Shown: positions 8,464 through 18,576 of the stretch, piece after piece
Layout: each line of letters begins with the position of its first letter
Position numbering within the stretch: the first letter of the stretch is position 1
DNA from: an uncultured Lachnospiraceae bacterium
GTDB taxonomy: Bacteria > Bacillota > Clostridia > Lachnospirales > Lachnospiraceae
DNA: 64,000 nt
Direction: 5' to 3'
Assembly: GCA_946544235.1 (NCBI GenBank)
Contig: CAMNMC010000093.1
Location: 1-64,000, forward strand
Position numbers and translations under genes: made by a program
The notes under the pieces: generated by a model
The model's database searches: none
Told to the model about the DNA's origin: nothing
Seen by the model: the letters and a program-made list of their open reading frames with translations, nothing else

Positions 8464-10137
8464 ATGAACAGTGTTGGTGTAGGCTCTCTCGTAAGAGTCC
8501 TCAGTAAAAATTCGGAAATGCAGCTTCCGAAAAAGAAGAGCTACAGAGTGCTGGCAGGTGTGGCAGTATCTCTTATAATGATACCCTGCGCACTGGTTGT
8601 GGGATATATAAGCTTTATCATGACGGAAGCACTTATAGAAGCTGATAATCCGGGAGGCGGAATGCTTTTTGAGATGCAGATACTCTCTGCATTTTCAATG
8701 ATATTCGGTATCCTGGTGATCTTCAGCGTTCTTTTTTTCTCTTCGGACAGGGAACATCTGGTAACCCTTCCTATACCGAGTCACCATCTGATGCTCGGTA
8801 AGTTTTTATATGCATATATCGCAGAAAGTATCATGGAATTCCTTGTACTGGTTGCAGTTTTTGGCGGATATCTGGTGGCAATCGCTAAAAATCTGGGGCT
8901 TGCAAAGGCACTCAATCCTGTCTCGCTTATCGCATCGATTTCCGGTATCTTTCTGATACCGCTGGTACCGATGATCTATTCTGCAATATTCAGTCTGATC
9001 CTTATGGCTGCGCTCAGCAGGATCAAGAGTGTTAAGCTTTTTTACAGAACATCAACTCTGTTTCTGCTGCTTTTTGCTGCACTCTTCGTTTATTCCCTTC
9101 GAAGCATGGGCGAAGTAAATATGGAAAACTATGTGGAATCACTTGGCGGTGGGGAGAATCTATTTCTTGAAACGCTGAATGTGATATTTTTCCCTGTACC
9201 ATGGCTTGGTGAGGCTGTAAGCAGAGGAAATATACTGTATTTTCTGTTATACCTGATTGGAAATGCAGGGCTTCTCGCGATTCTGTATTTCCTGGGCAAG
9301 GCTCTGTATCAGAAGGGCTTATATACTGCAGCGGGACTCGGAACGGTAAAAAAGCAGAGAGTTAAGGACAGAGACATTGTAATGTCGTCACCGTTTGTTT
9401 CCTGCCTGAAAAAAGAACTGAGAGTAATACTGAGAACAAAGGCCTTCTCGGCAAATACTGCCTTCATCAATCTGATATGGCCGGTCGGGACCTTCCTGCT
9501 GTTTCATTTTACAGGTGATAAGGGTGCTCTTAAATCCTTTATCAGAATGTATGATCTGGGCAAGGAACGCGCGGACATGATACTTCTGATGGTTATCGTA
9601 TCGGTTGCCTTCATCGCAACGGCTCTTAATTCAGTTGCATCAACCTCATTTACCAGAGAGGGACAGCATCTGGATCTGATCAAATTCATTCCGGTTCCGT
9701 ATAGAACACAGATGCTTGCCAAGGCTGCGGTAAGCTTCATATTTACATATCCGGCGCTTATAGCGACAGATATAATTATATGTATATATGTTCATGTTCC
9801 GGTAATAACAGGGATACTGTTCGCGTTACTTATGCTGGCGGCACATGTGATATCGATAATAGTCGGCATGAGCCTTGACAGTTCGTCGCCATATATTGAA
9901 TGGGATGATGAATACAGTGCTCTTCGTGGTAATCTGAATGTGTTCTTTAATATGGCTATTATGATGGTGCTCTCACTGATCGTGGTTCTTTTGGGACTAT
10001 TAATCTACGAGCTTCTGCTGTTGCCGGTGATGGTATTCTATATTGCACTGAGTCTGATACTCTTTGGAGCTGCAGTGAGGATGGTAAAGGTCTGGCCGGA
10101 TCTGATAATTGACAACATGAAAAATCTCGGACAATAA
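8464..10137 (+). CDS. ABC-2 type exporter, permease subunit
   Basis: 557 aa with about twelve hydrophobic helices in two groups (about 30-285 and 325-555), separated by a soluble stretch around 295-320. This is the large putative ABC exporter type that Clostridia carry next to a single ATPase. The ATG at 8464 follows GGAGGG. It forms a two-gene operon with 7675-8451 and is followed by the large hairpin at 10228-10278. Confidence 0.85.
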   Translation: MNSVGVGSLVRVLSKNSEMQLPKKKSYRVLAGVAVSLIMIPCALVVGYISFIMTEALIEADNPGGGMLFEMQILSAFSMIFGILVIFSVLFFSSDREHLVTLPIPSHHLMLGKFLYAYIAESIMEFLVLVAVFGGYLVAIAKNLGLAKALNPVSLIASISGIFLIPLVPMIYSAIFSLILMAALSRIKSVKLFYRTSTLFLLLFAALFVYSLRSMGEVNMENYVESLGGGENLFLETLNVIFFPVPWLGEAVSRGNILYFLLYLIGNAGLLAILYFLGKALYQKGLYTAAGLGTVKKQRVKDRDIVMSSPFVSCLKKELRVILRTKAFSANTAFINLIWPVGTFLLFHFTGDKGALKSFIRMYDLGKERADMILLMVIVSVAFIATALNSVASTSFTREGQHLDLIKFIPVPYRTQMLAKAAVSFIFTYPALIATDIIICIYVHVPVITGILFALLMLAAHVISIIVGMSLDSSSPYIEWDDEYSALRGNLNVFFNMAIMMVLSLIVVLLGLLIYELLLLPVMVFYIALSLILFGAAVRMVKVWPDLIIDNMKNLGQ

Positions 10138-10227
10138 AAATGAATAGCACGATATGATGACATTGATCATGTAACAACAATAATACCGGGAATGATACGT
10201 TATCATGTAATCGTTTATATGACAAAA

Positions 10228-10278
10228 AGAGAACACCTCATCAATTGTATTATGAGTACAACGGAAGAGGTGTTCTCT
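10228..10278. terminator. Large hairpin between convergent genes
   Basis: A 12-bp perfect stem (10228-10239 with 10267-10278) enclosing a smaller TTGTA/TACAA stem. It sits between the permease (plus) and hslO (minus) and probably ends both transcripts. The A-run on the left gives the better T-tail on the minus strand. Confidence 0.65.
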
Positions 10279-10347
10279 TGATTTGCGTATATGACAGATA
10301 CGATGGTCGTCAGACTGTTATTGTGATAAATATACGTATTATATAAA

Positions 10348-11421
10348 TTACAGAAGTGACTTCAGCTCATCGATGGAGAAGGTATAGTCCGTATTGCAGA
10401 ATTCACAGTGCAGATTCACCGGCTGTCCATCATTTATCATGGACTGGAGCTCCTTCTTACCGACACTTATCAGAGCCTTCTTTACGCGTTCACGACTGCA
10501 GTTGCAGCTGTATGCAGCAGGGATTGCCTCATCAACTGTTACACCATCGCTGATTATTGAGTTTACCATGGATGCGAGCTTCTCGATGATGATAGTATCA
10601 TCAGGTGTAAGGTCTAAACCTGTGCCGTTAACTATGCTGGCTGCAACACTGTTATTAATGCCTTTATTCTGTGCGTTCCGAACATTACTGTCTGAGGCAG
10701 CATTACCTGCATGGCTGCCACCGGTTTTGTCTGTACCATCATATGCCTGATTCAGAAATCTTATATTGCCGGATGCACCGTGAGTATCGGCAGTATTTCC
10801 GCTGAGATAATCGGTAACGGATGAGAAGGAAGCGAGGCCTTTCTCAATCTTTGTGATAGTGTCATCGGATGCAAAAGGCATCAGCTGGATTATGAAGCCG
10901 CCGGCTTCTGCTACGGTATTGTCGGCATTCATAAGGACTCCGAGACCGACTGAGGTCGGAATCTGTTCGCTGGTTGCAAAGTAGTATGTAAGATCCTCAG
11001 CAATCTCACCGGTTACAAGATTGGTCTGTCCGATATATGGTTCCTTAAGACCAGCATCTCTTATTACGCGAAGAAATCCGTCACCGATGGCATCGCCAAC
11101 GTTAAGATGTCCTTCGAGATTAGGTGGGAGGTCAACAACAGGAGTATTGATCAGACCCTTGACATTTCCTTTGCTGTCGGCTGTGACCGTCAGCTTCCTG
11201 GCCGGTCCGTTTCCTTCAATGATGAGAGTGAGCATATCTGATTCGTTTTTAGCCATAGTACCCATCATGGCGCCTGCCGTAAGGAGACGTCCGAGAGCAG
11301 CAGTGCATATCGGGCTGGTATTATGGATCGTTCTTGACTTTTCAACAAGTTCTTTTGTATATGCGGCGAAAAATCTTACCTCGTTATTGGCAGATCTGCC
11401 TTTTATGATAATATCTGACAT
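10348..11421 (-). CDS. hslO: Redox-regulated chaperone Hsp33 with an internal insertion
   Basis: 357 aa. Hsp33 is a cytosolic holdase switched on when its C-terminal zinc centre is oxidised. Seen: the N-terminal core (FFAAYTKELV, TAALGRLLTAGAMMG) and the zinc motif CNC ... CEFC at the end. The start at 11421 is chosen because ACGGAGAT precedes it and MSDIII is a normal family start; upstream in-frame codons would add 46 unrelated residues. Family members are usually near 290 aa. The excess is a ~60-residue Asn/Gly/Ser/Ala-rich stretch after the substrate-binding core (NTADTHGASG... to ...VNGTGLDL). It lies 79 nt after the methyltransferase gene, probably in the same transcript. Confidence 0.93.
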   Translation of the reverse strand: MSDIIIKGRSANNEVRFFAAYTKELVEKSRTIHNTSPICTAALGRLLTAGAMMGTMAKNESDMLTLIIEGNGPARKLTVTADSKGNVKGLINTPVVDLPPNLEGHLNVGDAIGDGFLRVIRDAGLKEPYIGQTNLVTGEIAEDLTYYFATSEQIPTSVGLGVLMNADNTVAEAGGFIIQLMPFASDDTITKIEKGLASFSSVTDYLSGNTADTHGASGNIRFLNQAYDGTDKTGGSHAGNAASDSNVRNAQNKGINNSVAASIVNGTGLDLTPDDTIIIEKLASMVNSIISDGVTVDEAIPAAYSCNCSRERVKKALISVGKKELQSMINDGQPVNLHCEFCNTDYTFSIDELKSLL

Positions 11422-11500
11422 TTTTCTATCTCCGTTTGTTGTTTGTATAATGATAATACCGTTTGTGATTATTGTTTTATAATGAATGGTCTCGATGTGT

Positions 11501-12262
11501 TTATTTCCAGCATTCCTGCGCGATAACATAAATACGGTCTGACTCATCGTCCGGTGCATCCTCCGTAAAGGCGTGATATGCAGTGATGAATCGCATTCCC
11601 GACCGTTCTATAAGGCTTTTAATGGTATCCAAAGTGTATGCTCTCTGCAGATGCAGCTCATTATGTCTGCGGTAGAGCTCGTTGTCACTGTCTTCCGGGA
11701 TGAAGAGTGAAAGCGATAATTCATTTATGCAGGTATCCTCGTCAAAATAGTTATCCCAGATAAAGCAGATATCATCTCTGTCTTCAGCTATGGTTGATTC
11801 GCCAACCGTATCTCTGTAGTAGTGCAGAGTATTGAAGTCAAAGATAAATACACCCTTCGGATCAAGGTAATTATTGACCAGCCTGAAAACAGTCAGAAGA
11901 TCTTCCTCATCGGTTATGTAATTGACAGAGTCGCATAAGCTAACAACCGCTCTGACAGTTCCGTAAAGCTCGAATTCACGCATATCCTGACACAGATAGA
12001 GTGAAGAACTGCCTGAAGCTTCTTTCTTCTCCCTGGCAATGTCCAGCATTTCGGCTGAATTGTCTATACCTATCATGTCGTAGCCTTCGGCGGCAAGACG
12101 CTCGGTGATACTTCCGGTTCCGCAGCCGAGCTCGGCAACAAGACCGGTATCTATATCGTATTTTCTGAGAAGCTTTGTCAGATAAGCTGTCCATTCGTCA
12201 TAGGGAATGTTATCCATGAGGCGGTCATAAACTGCTGCAAAGCTTGAATACATATCTTCCAA
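11501..12262 (-). CDS. Class I SAM-dependent methyltransferase
   Basis: 253 aa, Rossmann-type fold with the SAM motif VAELGCGTGSITE at about 38-50, an acidic IGIDNSAEML strand end and a CDSVNY motif IV. I cannot tell the substrate. Start choice: TTG at 12262, because CAGGAGGG lies 7 nt upstream; an ATG three codons further on (12253) is too far from it. First gene of a probable two-gene unit with hslO. Confidence 0.85.
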   Translation of the reverse strand: MEDMYSSFAAVYDRLMDNIPYDEWTAYLTKLLRKYDIDTGLVAELGCGTGSITERLAAEGYDMIGIDNSAEMLDIAREKKEASGSSSLYLCQDMREFELYGTVRAVVSLCDSVNYITDEEDLLTVFRLVNNYLDPKGVFIFDFNTLHYYRDTVGESTIAEDRDDICFIWDNYFDEDTCINELSLSLFIPEDSDNELYRRHNELHLQRAYTLDTIKSLIERSGMRFITAYHAFTEDAPDDESDRIYVIAQECWK

Positions 12263-12316
12263 GAGTGAGCCCTCCTGTCAAAGTTAATGATCGATACAGC
12301 TTTAGAGCCATACCTT

Positions 12317-12365
12317 CAGCCGGGTATGCAGTCCATATACACAATACGTATGATCAGCCCGGCTG
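12317..12365. other. Inverted repeat between divergent genes
   Basis: CAGCCGGG (12317-12324) pairs with CCCGGCTG (12358-12365), and CCAT/ATGG continue the stem with a bulge. It lies between the divergent methyltransferase and EAL genes. It could be a leader structure or an operator; nothing decides which. Confidence 0.35.
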
Positions 12366-12532
12366 CATGGCATAGTATAACATAAGAAAGACTGATATAA
12401 CAACAATTAAAAATGGCTGTTTCGGGACAGAAACAGCGGCCGGTCCGGGGGGATATTTCCTTGAAAAAAACCTCTGAAAATGGTATTCTGAAAGAGGGTA
12501 TATGTTGTGTTATCAGAGAGGCAGGGGATTGT

Positions 12533-14470
12533 ATGCTGGATTATTCTTTCAGTCTCGGAGTAGCAGTATCAACGCTGCTGATCTGTGCTGTCAATCTCAT
12601 ATATACTTTTATTCAGGGGCGTACGGATAAGGTTCAGAATAAGATCTTTATCACGATACTCTGTATTCTTACGGTCAATGCCATGACCGGCATGATTTCA
12701 GGAATCTATGGTTCAAATCCGGTACTCAACGAATATACTCCGCATGTTTTCAAGATAAGCAGATATGCGTATTTTGTGACGCATACAGCCTTATGTCCGA
12801 TGTTCTTTTATTATATTTCCAATGTCAGTTTCGTTTCCACACATCTTGTAAGCACTAAGGTGAGGCTTCTTTCGATTCCGTTTTTGCTGACGGAAATACT
12901 GGCGCTTACAAATCCTCTGACAAATATGGTATGGACCGTTGATGAGGATTATGCATTTCACCGCGAATGGGGCGAGATAGCCATATATATTGCAGCTCTG
13001 TTCTATTATGTTCTGAGCTTTATGATACTTACCAGCTCCTGGAAGGTGCTTTCTGTCAAGAGAAGAAATGCGCTTGTTTTCTTCTTTGTTCTTGTAGCTG
13101 TGGGTGTCATCATACAGCTTGTTGAGAAGAGCATAAAGGTTGAGGTTCTTGCGGAAGCGGTCGGCTTTACCGGTGTTATGATGTCTGTTGAGAACGAAGA
13201 TGATCGTATTGATTTCGGAATGGGCTTCTATAACAGAGCGGCTCTCAATCTGGATATAGGGAGCAGCCTTAAACATAACAGAAGGCTTGGTATCATAGTC
13301 ATAAGGATAAATAATTATGAAATTATAGACAGACTTGTCGGAAATGGTGAGACCAATGTGATATCGGATATTCTTTCAGATTATCTGCAATCGATAGTGA
13401 AACGTTATGATATCTATGTGCCTGGTAAAAACATATTTGTTCTGACATTATATGATAAGCTTCCGGAGCGTGTGGAGCAGATTGCCGATGAGATGGAGAA
13501 GCGGTTTGAATACACCTGGGAATACAAGAATTTCAGTATACAGCTTAATACGACCATCATGGTTGCTGACATACCTAAGCAGATCAGAACAACCTCGGAG
13601 CTTTTCTATATGCTTGAGAGTCCGATACCTGAGGATAAGGATAAGGGCGTACTTAAAGGCGATGACCTTAATTTCATCATGAGAAGGCGTCTGGTGGAGG
13701 ATGCTATCTCAAGGGGCTTTGCGGATAAAAGCTATGAGGTTTACTATCAGCCGACACATTATCTTGACGGCAGGCTGCATGGTGCCGAGGCTTTGATACG
13801 TATGCATGACAGAGAACTGGGCAATCTCTATCCTGACGAATTTATCCCGGTCGCTGAGCAGACAGGTCTGGTTGATGATATAGATGAGTTTGTTCTGGAA
13901 GAGGTATGCCGTTTTATCAAAACAGGCGTTCCGGAAAAATATGGTATAGATAATATAAATGTAAATCTTTCGGTAATCCAATGTATGAGACCGGGGTTTG
14001 TGGAAAGTGTAAATCAGATAGTTGAACGATATGGTGTCAGTAAGAAACTGATAAATTTTGAGATAACAGAAACCATAGCGGCCAGTGATTACATGAGACT
14101 GAGTGAGATAATCCGTAAGCTGAAGTCTGAAGGATTTTTATTCTCCATGGACGACTACGGTACAGGCTACTCCAATGTCAGCGCTGTATTTTCACTTGAT
14201 CTGGATGTGGTCAAGATTGATAAAAGTATACTCTGGGGTGCTGAAACAAGTGAACTAGGAATGGCCATACTTGAAAATACGATTAGAATGATACGACAGA
14301 TGAAAAAGAAGATTCTTGTTGAAGGGGTTGAAACTGCAGAGCAGATCAGTCTTCTGACAAAACTCGGAGTTGATTATCTTCAGGGGTTCTATTTTTCAAG
14401 ACCTGTTCCTGAGGCGGATTTCATCAAATATCTGTCTGTAAAAAAATCTGAAAAATCGCAGAAAAAGTGA
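12533..14470 (+). CDS. Membrane-bound EAL-domain protein (c-di-GMP phosphodiesterase)
   Basis: 645 aa. About seven membrane helices (roughly residues 5-225) form a sensor module, followed by a degenerate GGDEF-like domain without the motif, then a complete EAL domain. Catalytic and metal residues are visible: EAL in GAEALIRMHD, NVNLS, EITE, DDYGTGYSN, VVKIDK, VEGVET and LQGFYFSRP. It should therefore hydrolyse c-di-GMP to pGpG at the inner face of the membrane. The ATG at 12533 after GCAGGGGA is preferred; an upstream ATG at 12413 lies within an inverted repeat (12416-12423/12430-12437) and would add 40 atypical residues. The next gene (MATE) follows after 43 nt. Confidence 0.88.
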   Translation: MLDYSFSLGVAVSTLLICAVNLIYTFIQGRTDKVQNKIFITILCILTVNAMTGMISGIYGSNPVLNEYTPHVFKISRYAYFVTHTALCPMFFYYISNVSFVSTHLVSTKVRLLSIPFLLTEILALTNPLTNMVWTVDEDYAFHREWGEIAIYIAALFYYVLSFMILTSSWKVLSVKRRNALVFFFVLVAVGVIIQLVEKSIKVEVLAEAVGFTGVMMSVENEDDRIDFGMGFYNRAALNLDIGSSLKHNRRLGIIVIRINNYEIIDRLVGNGETNVISDILSDYLQSIVKRYDIYVPGKNIFVLTLYDKLPERVEQIADEMEKRFEYTWEYKNFSIQLNTTIMVADIPKQIRTTSELFYMLESPIPEDKDKGVLKGDDLNFIMRRRLVEDAISRGFADKSYEVYYQPTHYLDGRLHGAEALIRMHDRELGNLYPDEFIPVAEQTGLVDDIDEFVLEEVCRFIKTGVPEKYGIDNINVNLSVIQCMRPGFVESVNQIVERYGVSKKLINFEITETIAASDYMRLSEIIRKLKSEGFLFSMDDYGTGYSNVSAVFSLDLDVVKIDKSILWGAETSELGMAILENTIRMIRQMKKKILVEGVETAEQISLLTKLGVDYLQGFYFSRPVPEADFIKYLSVKKSEKSQKK

Positions 14471-14513
14471 TATTATAATCTGATGAGAATAAACCGTCCC
14501 GGAGGATACTGCA

Positions 14514-15878
14514 ATGGCCGGAATCAGGAAAGAAAACAGATATAAATATATGACAGAAACACCGGTTCCAAAGCTGATACTTCAGCTGGCCGTTCCGACC
14601 ATAATAAGCATGATGGTCACGGGAATCTACAATATGGCCGATACCTATTTCGTAGGCCGTATTCCGGTGAATGCGACCGGTGCAACAGCCGCTGTCGGTA
14701 TGGTATTTCCGCTTATGGCGATCATACAGGCTTTTGGATTTATGTTCGGTCACGGGTCGGGTAACTTTCTGTCCAGAATGCTGGGCGCAGGCAAGAAGAG
14801 GGAAGCTGATGAAATGGCTTCCACCGGATTTATGTTTGCGCTCATTTTTGGTGTCGTGATAGCTGTGCTCGGCAATATTTTTATGAGCCCGATCACCAGT
14901 TTTCTGTCTTCGGGAGATGTAAGTAAGGATACTCTGGCGATGACCTCGGAGTACGCAAGGATAATCCTTATAGGTGCGCCTTTCATGATGTGTCAGTTTG
15001 TTATCAATAATCAGCTCAGATTTCAGGGCAACGCAGTTTATGCGATGGTGGGTCTGATAGCCGGTGCGATAATAAATATGGTACTGGATCCTCTGCTCAT
15101 CCTTTATTACGACATGGGCGTTACCGGCGCGGCACTTGCCACAGTATTCGGACAGATAACAAGCTTTATTATGCTTCTCATCGGAAGCAGTAAGGGTGAA
15201 AATATACATCTCAGGCTTTCGAATGTCAGATTGAATGGTTACTATTTTGTGCAGGTGATAAACGGCGGAATCCCATCTCTTTTCAGACAGGGACTTGCCG
15301 CAGCTGCAACGGCACTCCTTAATTCTGCCGCAGGAAAATACGGTGGTGAGGCAGCAATAGCCGGAATGTCGATAGTATCCAGAGTCATGATGCTCATGAT
15401 GTCAGCACTTATCGGTTTTGGCCAGGGTTATCAGCCGGTCTGTTCCTTCAATTACGGTGCCAAGCTGAAGGGAAGAGTAAAGGAAGGCTTCTGGTTTTCA
15501 GTGAAGGTCGGAACGGTAGTGCTTTTTGCACTTGCTGTATTATGCTTCATAAATGCACCTGATGTTGTGAGACTTTTCAGGGACGATCCGGATGTTGTTG
15601 CCGTGGGAAAGGAAGCTCTGAGATTTCAGGTTCTGGCACTCCCGATCAATGCCTTCAGTATCATGACCAATATGATGCTGCAGTCTATAGGACGCGGAGT
15701 CAAGGCATCCGTGACATCCTCGGCAAGAAACGGAATATGTTTTATTCCTGCGATACTTATACTTCCGCTGTTCATGAAGCTGAAGGGCGTGGAGATAAGC
15801 CAGCTGGTGGCTGATGTACTTACTCTTGCGATAACAGTACCTTTTGCAATGTCTGAGCTGAAGAAGATGCGGGATTAG
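14514..15878 (+). CDS. MATE family efflux transporter
   Basis: 454 aa, twelve hydrophobic helices with internal two-fold symmetry. Typical features: PTIISMMVTGIYNMADTYFVG near the N-terminus and a GFGQGYQPVCSFNYGA stretch in the second half. MATE proteins export organic cations or drugs using a sodium or proton gradient. The start has CGGAGGATA 7 nt before it. Possibly co-transcribed with the upstream EAL gene. Confidence 0.92.
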   Translation: MAGIRKENRYKYMTETPVPKLILQLAVPTIISMMVTGIYNMADTYFVGRIPVNATGATAAVGMVFPLMAIIQAFGFMFGHGSGNFLSRMLGAGKKREADEMASTGFMFALIFGVVIAVLGNIFMSPITSFLSSGDVSKDTLAMTSEYARIILIGAPFMMCQFVINNQLRFQGNAVYAMVGLIAGAIINMVLDPLLILYYDMGVTGAALATVFGQITSFIMLLIGSSKGENIHLRLSNVRLNGYYFVQVINGGIPSLFRQGLAAAATALLNSAAGKYGGEAAIAGMSIVSRVMMLMMSALIGFGQGYQPVCSFNYGAKLKGRVKEGFWFSVKVGTVVLFALAVLCFINAPDVVRLFRDDPDVVAVGKEALRFQVLALPINAFSIMTNMMLQSIGRGVKASVTSSARNGICFIPAILILPLFMKLKGVEISQLVADVLTLAITVPFAMSELKKMRD

Positions 15879-15954
15879 CAGAAGATATAGAATGATATAC
15901 GGTTTAGTGTAATGAGATATTTATCATGAATAGAACTATAGGAGGTAAGTGTTC

Positions 15955-16338
15955 TTGAAAATAGAGCATGTCGCAATGTACGTTAATGAGCTGGAGAAGG
16001 CACGGGATTTTTTTGTAAAATATCTCGACGGCAGATCAAATGATGGCTATCATAATAAAAATACAGGTTTCAGATCATATTTCATAAGCTTTGATGACGG
16101 AGCAAGGCTGGAAATAATGAATAAACCGGAACTTGAGGATCCGGAGAAAACTGCGAAAAGAACAGGCTATATACATATTGCATTTTCTGTCGGAAGCAGA
16201 GATGAGGTTGACAGACTGACAGGACTTCTTGCAGCTGACGGATATGAGGTTCTGAGCGGCCCGAGAGTAACGGGTGACGGCTATTATGAAAGCTGCATCG
16301 TGGCTATCGAGGGTAACCAGATAGAGATAACGGTTTAG
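15955..16338 (+). CDS. VOC family (glyoxalase-like) protein
   Basis: 127 aa, two beta-alpha-beta-beta-beta halves. Metal-ligand candidates are H5 (IEHVAMYV), E57-region (ARLEIMN), H77-region (YIHIAF) and a terminal E (QIEITV), as in lactoylglutathione lyase-like and fosfomycin-resistance-like enzymes. Substrate unknown. Start: TTG at 15955, nine nt after AGGAGG; a GTG at 15949 is only three nt from it. Forms a unit with nudC, 36 nt downstream. Confidence 0.85.
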   Translation: MKIEHVAMYVNELEKARDFFVKYLDGRSNDGYHNKNTGFRSYFISFDDGARLEIMNKPELEDPEKTAKRTGYIHIAFSVGSRDEVDRLTGLLAADGYEVLSGPRVTGDGYYESCIVAIEGNQIEITV

Positions 16339-16374
16339 AAGCATATAAAGAGATTTAAGTGGAGTAGATAAGAT

Positions 16375-17190
16375 ATGATACAGGATATTTATCCGAGCAG
16401 ACTTGATAATACATTTTGTAAATATACTTTAACTGATGAAGATATTGCACTTTTCTTCGATGAGAACGGAAGACTGCTGATGCATGATGAGCAGGGCAGG
16501 ATAGAGTTCATAAAGGGAGAAGAAGCAAAGAATAAAAGGACGATATATCTGTTTTCGCTTGATGAGATAAGATTCTTCCTTGTTATGGATGAGTATGATC
16601 ATCAAAAGGAAGGATATGAATACAGGACAGTAAGAGAGATTCGCAGTACCTGTACCGGAGCAGAGGTTTTTGCTGTATTTACAGCTTATCATCTGTGGAG
16701 ATGGTACACCGATAATAAGCACTGCGGAAGATGTGGCAGCCCTCTTGATTTTGATGACAAGGAAAGAGCGCTTAGATGTCATGACTGCGGCAATATTATT
16801 TACCCGAGGATCAATCCGGCGGTTATAGTAGGAGTGATAAAGGGTGAAAGCCTTCTGATCACAAGATATCGAACCGGCTTCGCGCAAAACGCCCTTGTTG
16901 CAGGCTTTACGGAGATCGGCGAAACGCTTGAGGAGACCGTGGTACGTGAGGTTTTTGAAGAAACTGGTGTCAGAGTAAAGAATATCAGATACTATAAGTC
17001 ACAGCCGTGGGGAATGGCGCAGGACATTCTGGTCGGCTTTTATTGTGAGGCTGACGGTGAAGGCGAGATACATATGGATGAGAATGAACTGAAATATGCT
17101 GAATGGGTTAAAAGAGAGGACATAGTACTTCAGCCAAACAATCTCAGTCTGACAAATGAGATGATGAGTAATTTTAAAAATGGATTATAG
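16375..17190 (+). CDS. nudC: NAD(+) diphosphatase / NADH pyrophosphatase
   Basis: 271 aa. Hydrolyses NAD(H) to NMN and AMP; E. coli NudC also removes NAD caps from RNA. Seen: an N-terminal domain, a zinc ribbon (CGRCG ... CHDCG, about 118-138), and a Nudix box GFTEIGETLEETVVREVFEE (about 177-196). The family signature after the box is usually SQPWPFP; here it reads SQPWGMAQDIL, so the specificity loop differs. Identity is clear, but the exact nucleotide preference is not. Confidence 0.88.
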   Translation: MIQDIYPSRLDNTFCKYTLTDEDIALFFDENGRLLMHDEQGRIEFIKGEEAKNKRTIYLFSLDEIRFFLVMDEYDHQKEGYEYRTVREIRSTCTGAEVFAVFTAYHLWRWYTDNKHCGRCGSPLDFDDKERALRCHDCGNIIYPRINPAVIVGVIKGESLLITRYRTGFAQNALVAGFTEIGETLEETVVREVFEETGVRVKNIRYYKSQPWGMAQDILVGFYCEADGEGEIHMDENELKYAEWVKREDIVLQPNNLSLTNEMMSNFKNGL

Positions 17191-17304
17191 TCGTGAAGAA
17201 ATTGTAATTTGCACGGTCAAAGATTAACCGGCTGTTTATTGAAAAAATATAGAAGGAACAGGTGAAAGAGATATAATACTCTGAGCCTATAGAGGTACAG
17301 TAAC

Positions 17305-18564
17305 TTGACTAAGAAAGAGATAAACGAGATAAAATCACTGTTTGATACAATTCAGGACTGCAATATCCTGACACTTGCGGGATGTTATGTAGATGGTGAA
17401 AAGAAGAAGGTTAAGACTTTTAATGAGATGTTCTACAACATCCCACAGGAGGAAATGTATAAATATCTGGAGATATTCAGAAGGACACTTTCGGGTACTC
17501 CGGGCAAAAATCTCATGGATGCAGCATTTGTCGGCAGGGATGATGCAGACGAGAATACCGGCAATGATAAAGGCAGGGGACTTCTCAGGCTTCTGAAGGA
17601 TACTGAGCTTAAAGATGAGGCCCTGCTGGAATCCTTTTATGACAAGGTCATCGAAAACTATAATTATGTCGGGAATTATCTGATACTTCTGATATATCAG
17701 GCGTACGATGTTCCAGGTGCCACAACTGACGGTATAGAGATGGATGATGCCTCTGAAGAGGTTTATAAATACATCCTCTGCAGTATCTGTCCCATGAAGC
17801 TGACCAAGCCGGGACTGGGCTTTGACGATACCGTAGGAGAGATACATACACTGAAGCAGATTTTTGCCGTTGAGTTTCCTGAAAACGGCTTCCTCTTTCC
17901 GGAGTTTAATGAGAGAAGCTCTGATGATAATGCTGTGCTGTATTCAAGCAGAAGGACTGACTATATGCAGGATGCGTTCCTGAGCAATGTTCTTGATGTT
18001 ACGATGACGCTTCCGGCAAAGCAGCAGAAGGAAGGCTTTACTGATCTTGTTTCGGAGGTTCTTGGCGAGGAATCGGATATAGAGACGGTTCTTTCCCTTC
18101 AGGAAAACCTCAGGGAAACCATCAGAGACAGGAAGAACGAAGCTGCGGGTGAGACAGTTTTTCTGGACAAAAATACCATGAGAAATGTATTTGAGAAGAG
18201 CGGCGTATCGGAAGAAAGACTGAATCATTTTGACAGGAAATATGATGAGCAGTTTGACATGAAGAAGATCCGTGACAGGCAGGTTGACTCGGAGATAGCC
18301 GATGATAACATGGAGGTCGGAGGTACAGACGGAAAAGCGTATGTTCCTAAGGTGAAGATCGACGAGAAGCTCTTTGCAGATAATATTGCGCCTGTCAGAA
18401 ATATCGAAGTCAGAAACTCGAATATGGTGCTGCGTGTAAATACAAAGCACACAGATATAATCGATACACGTGTTATAGATGGCAGAAAATGCCTTGTTAT
18501 AGAACTCACGGATGATATGACGGTAAACGGAATACCTGTTGCAGATGGAAATGCAGTGAAGTAG
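17305..18564 (+). CDS. DUF4317-type protein
   Basis: 419 aa, acidic, soluble, Lys/Glu/Asp-rich. The opening (TKKEINEIKSLFD ... ILTLAGCYVDGEK) matches my memory of a Clostridia family of unknown function. No membrane segments or catalytic motif are obvious. It starts with TTG at 17305 after a modest AGAGGT. fdhD follows 12 nt later, so the two are probably co-transcribed, which does not by itself explain either. Confidence 0.8.
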   Translation: MTKKEINEIKSLFDTIQDCNILTLAGCYVDGEKKKVKTFNEMFYNIPQEEMYKYLEIFRRTLSGTPGKNLMDAAFVGRDDADENTGNDKGRGLLRLLKDTELKDEALLESFYDKVIENYNYVGNYLILLIYQAYDVPGATTDGIEMDDASEEVYKYILCSICPMKLTKPGLGFDDTVGEIHTLKQIFAVEFPENGFLFPEFNERSSDDNAVLYSSRRTDYMQDAFLSNVLDVTMTLPAKQQKEGFTDLVSEVLGEESDIETVLSLQENLRETIRDRKNEAAGETVFLDKNTMRNVFEKSGVSEERLNHFDRKYDEQFDMKKIRDRQVDSEIADDNMEVGGTDGKAYVPKVKIDEKLFADNIAPVRNIEVRNSNMVLRVNTKHTDIIDTRVIDGRKCLVIELTDDMTVNGIPVADGNAVK

Positions 18565-18576
18565 GAGAGAAATGCC

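Noticed and set aside
11422..11559. 46-residue N-terminal extension of Hsp33
   Set aside because: No ribosome binding site at the upstream codon; the family start with ACGGAGAT is at 11421.
12360..12532. c-di-GMP riboswitch in front of the EAL gene
   Set aside because: Only simple inverted repeats are present; none of the conserved GEMM bases can be placed.
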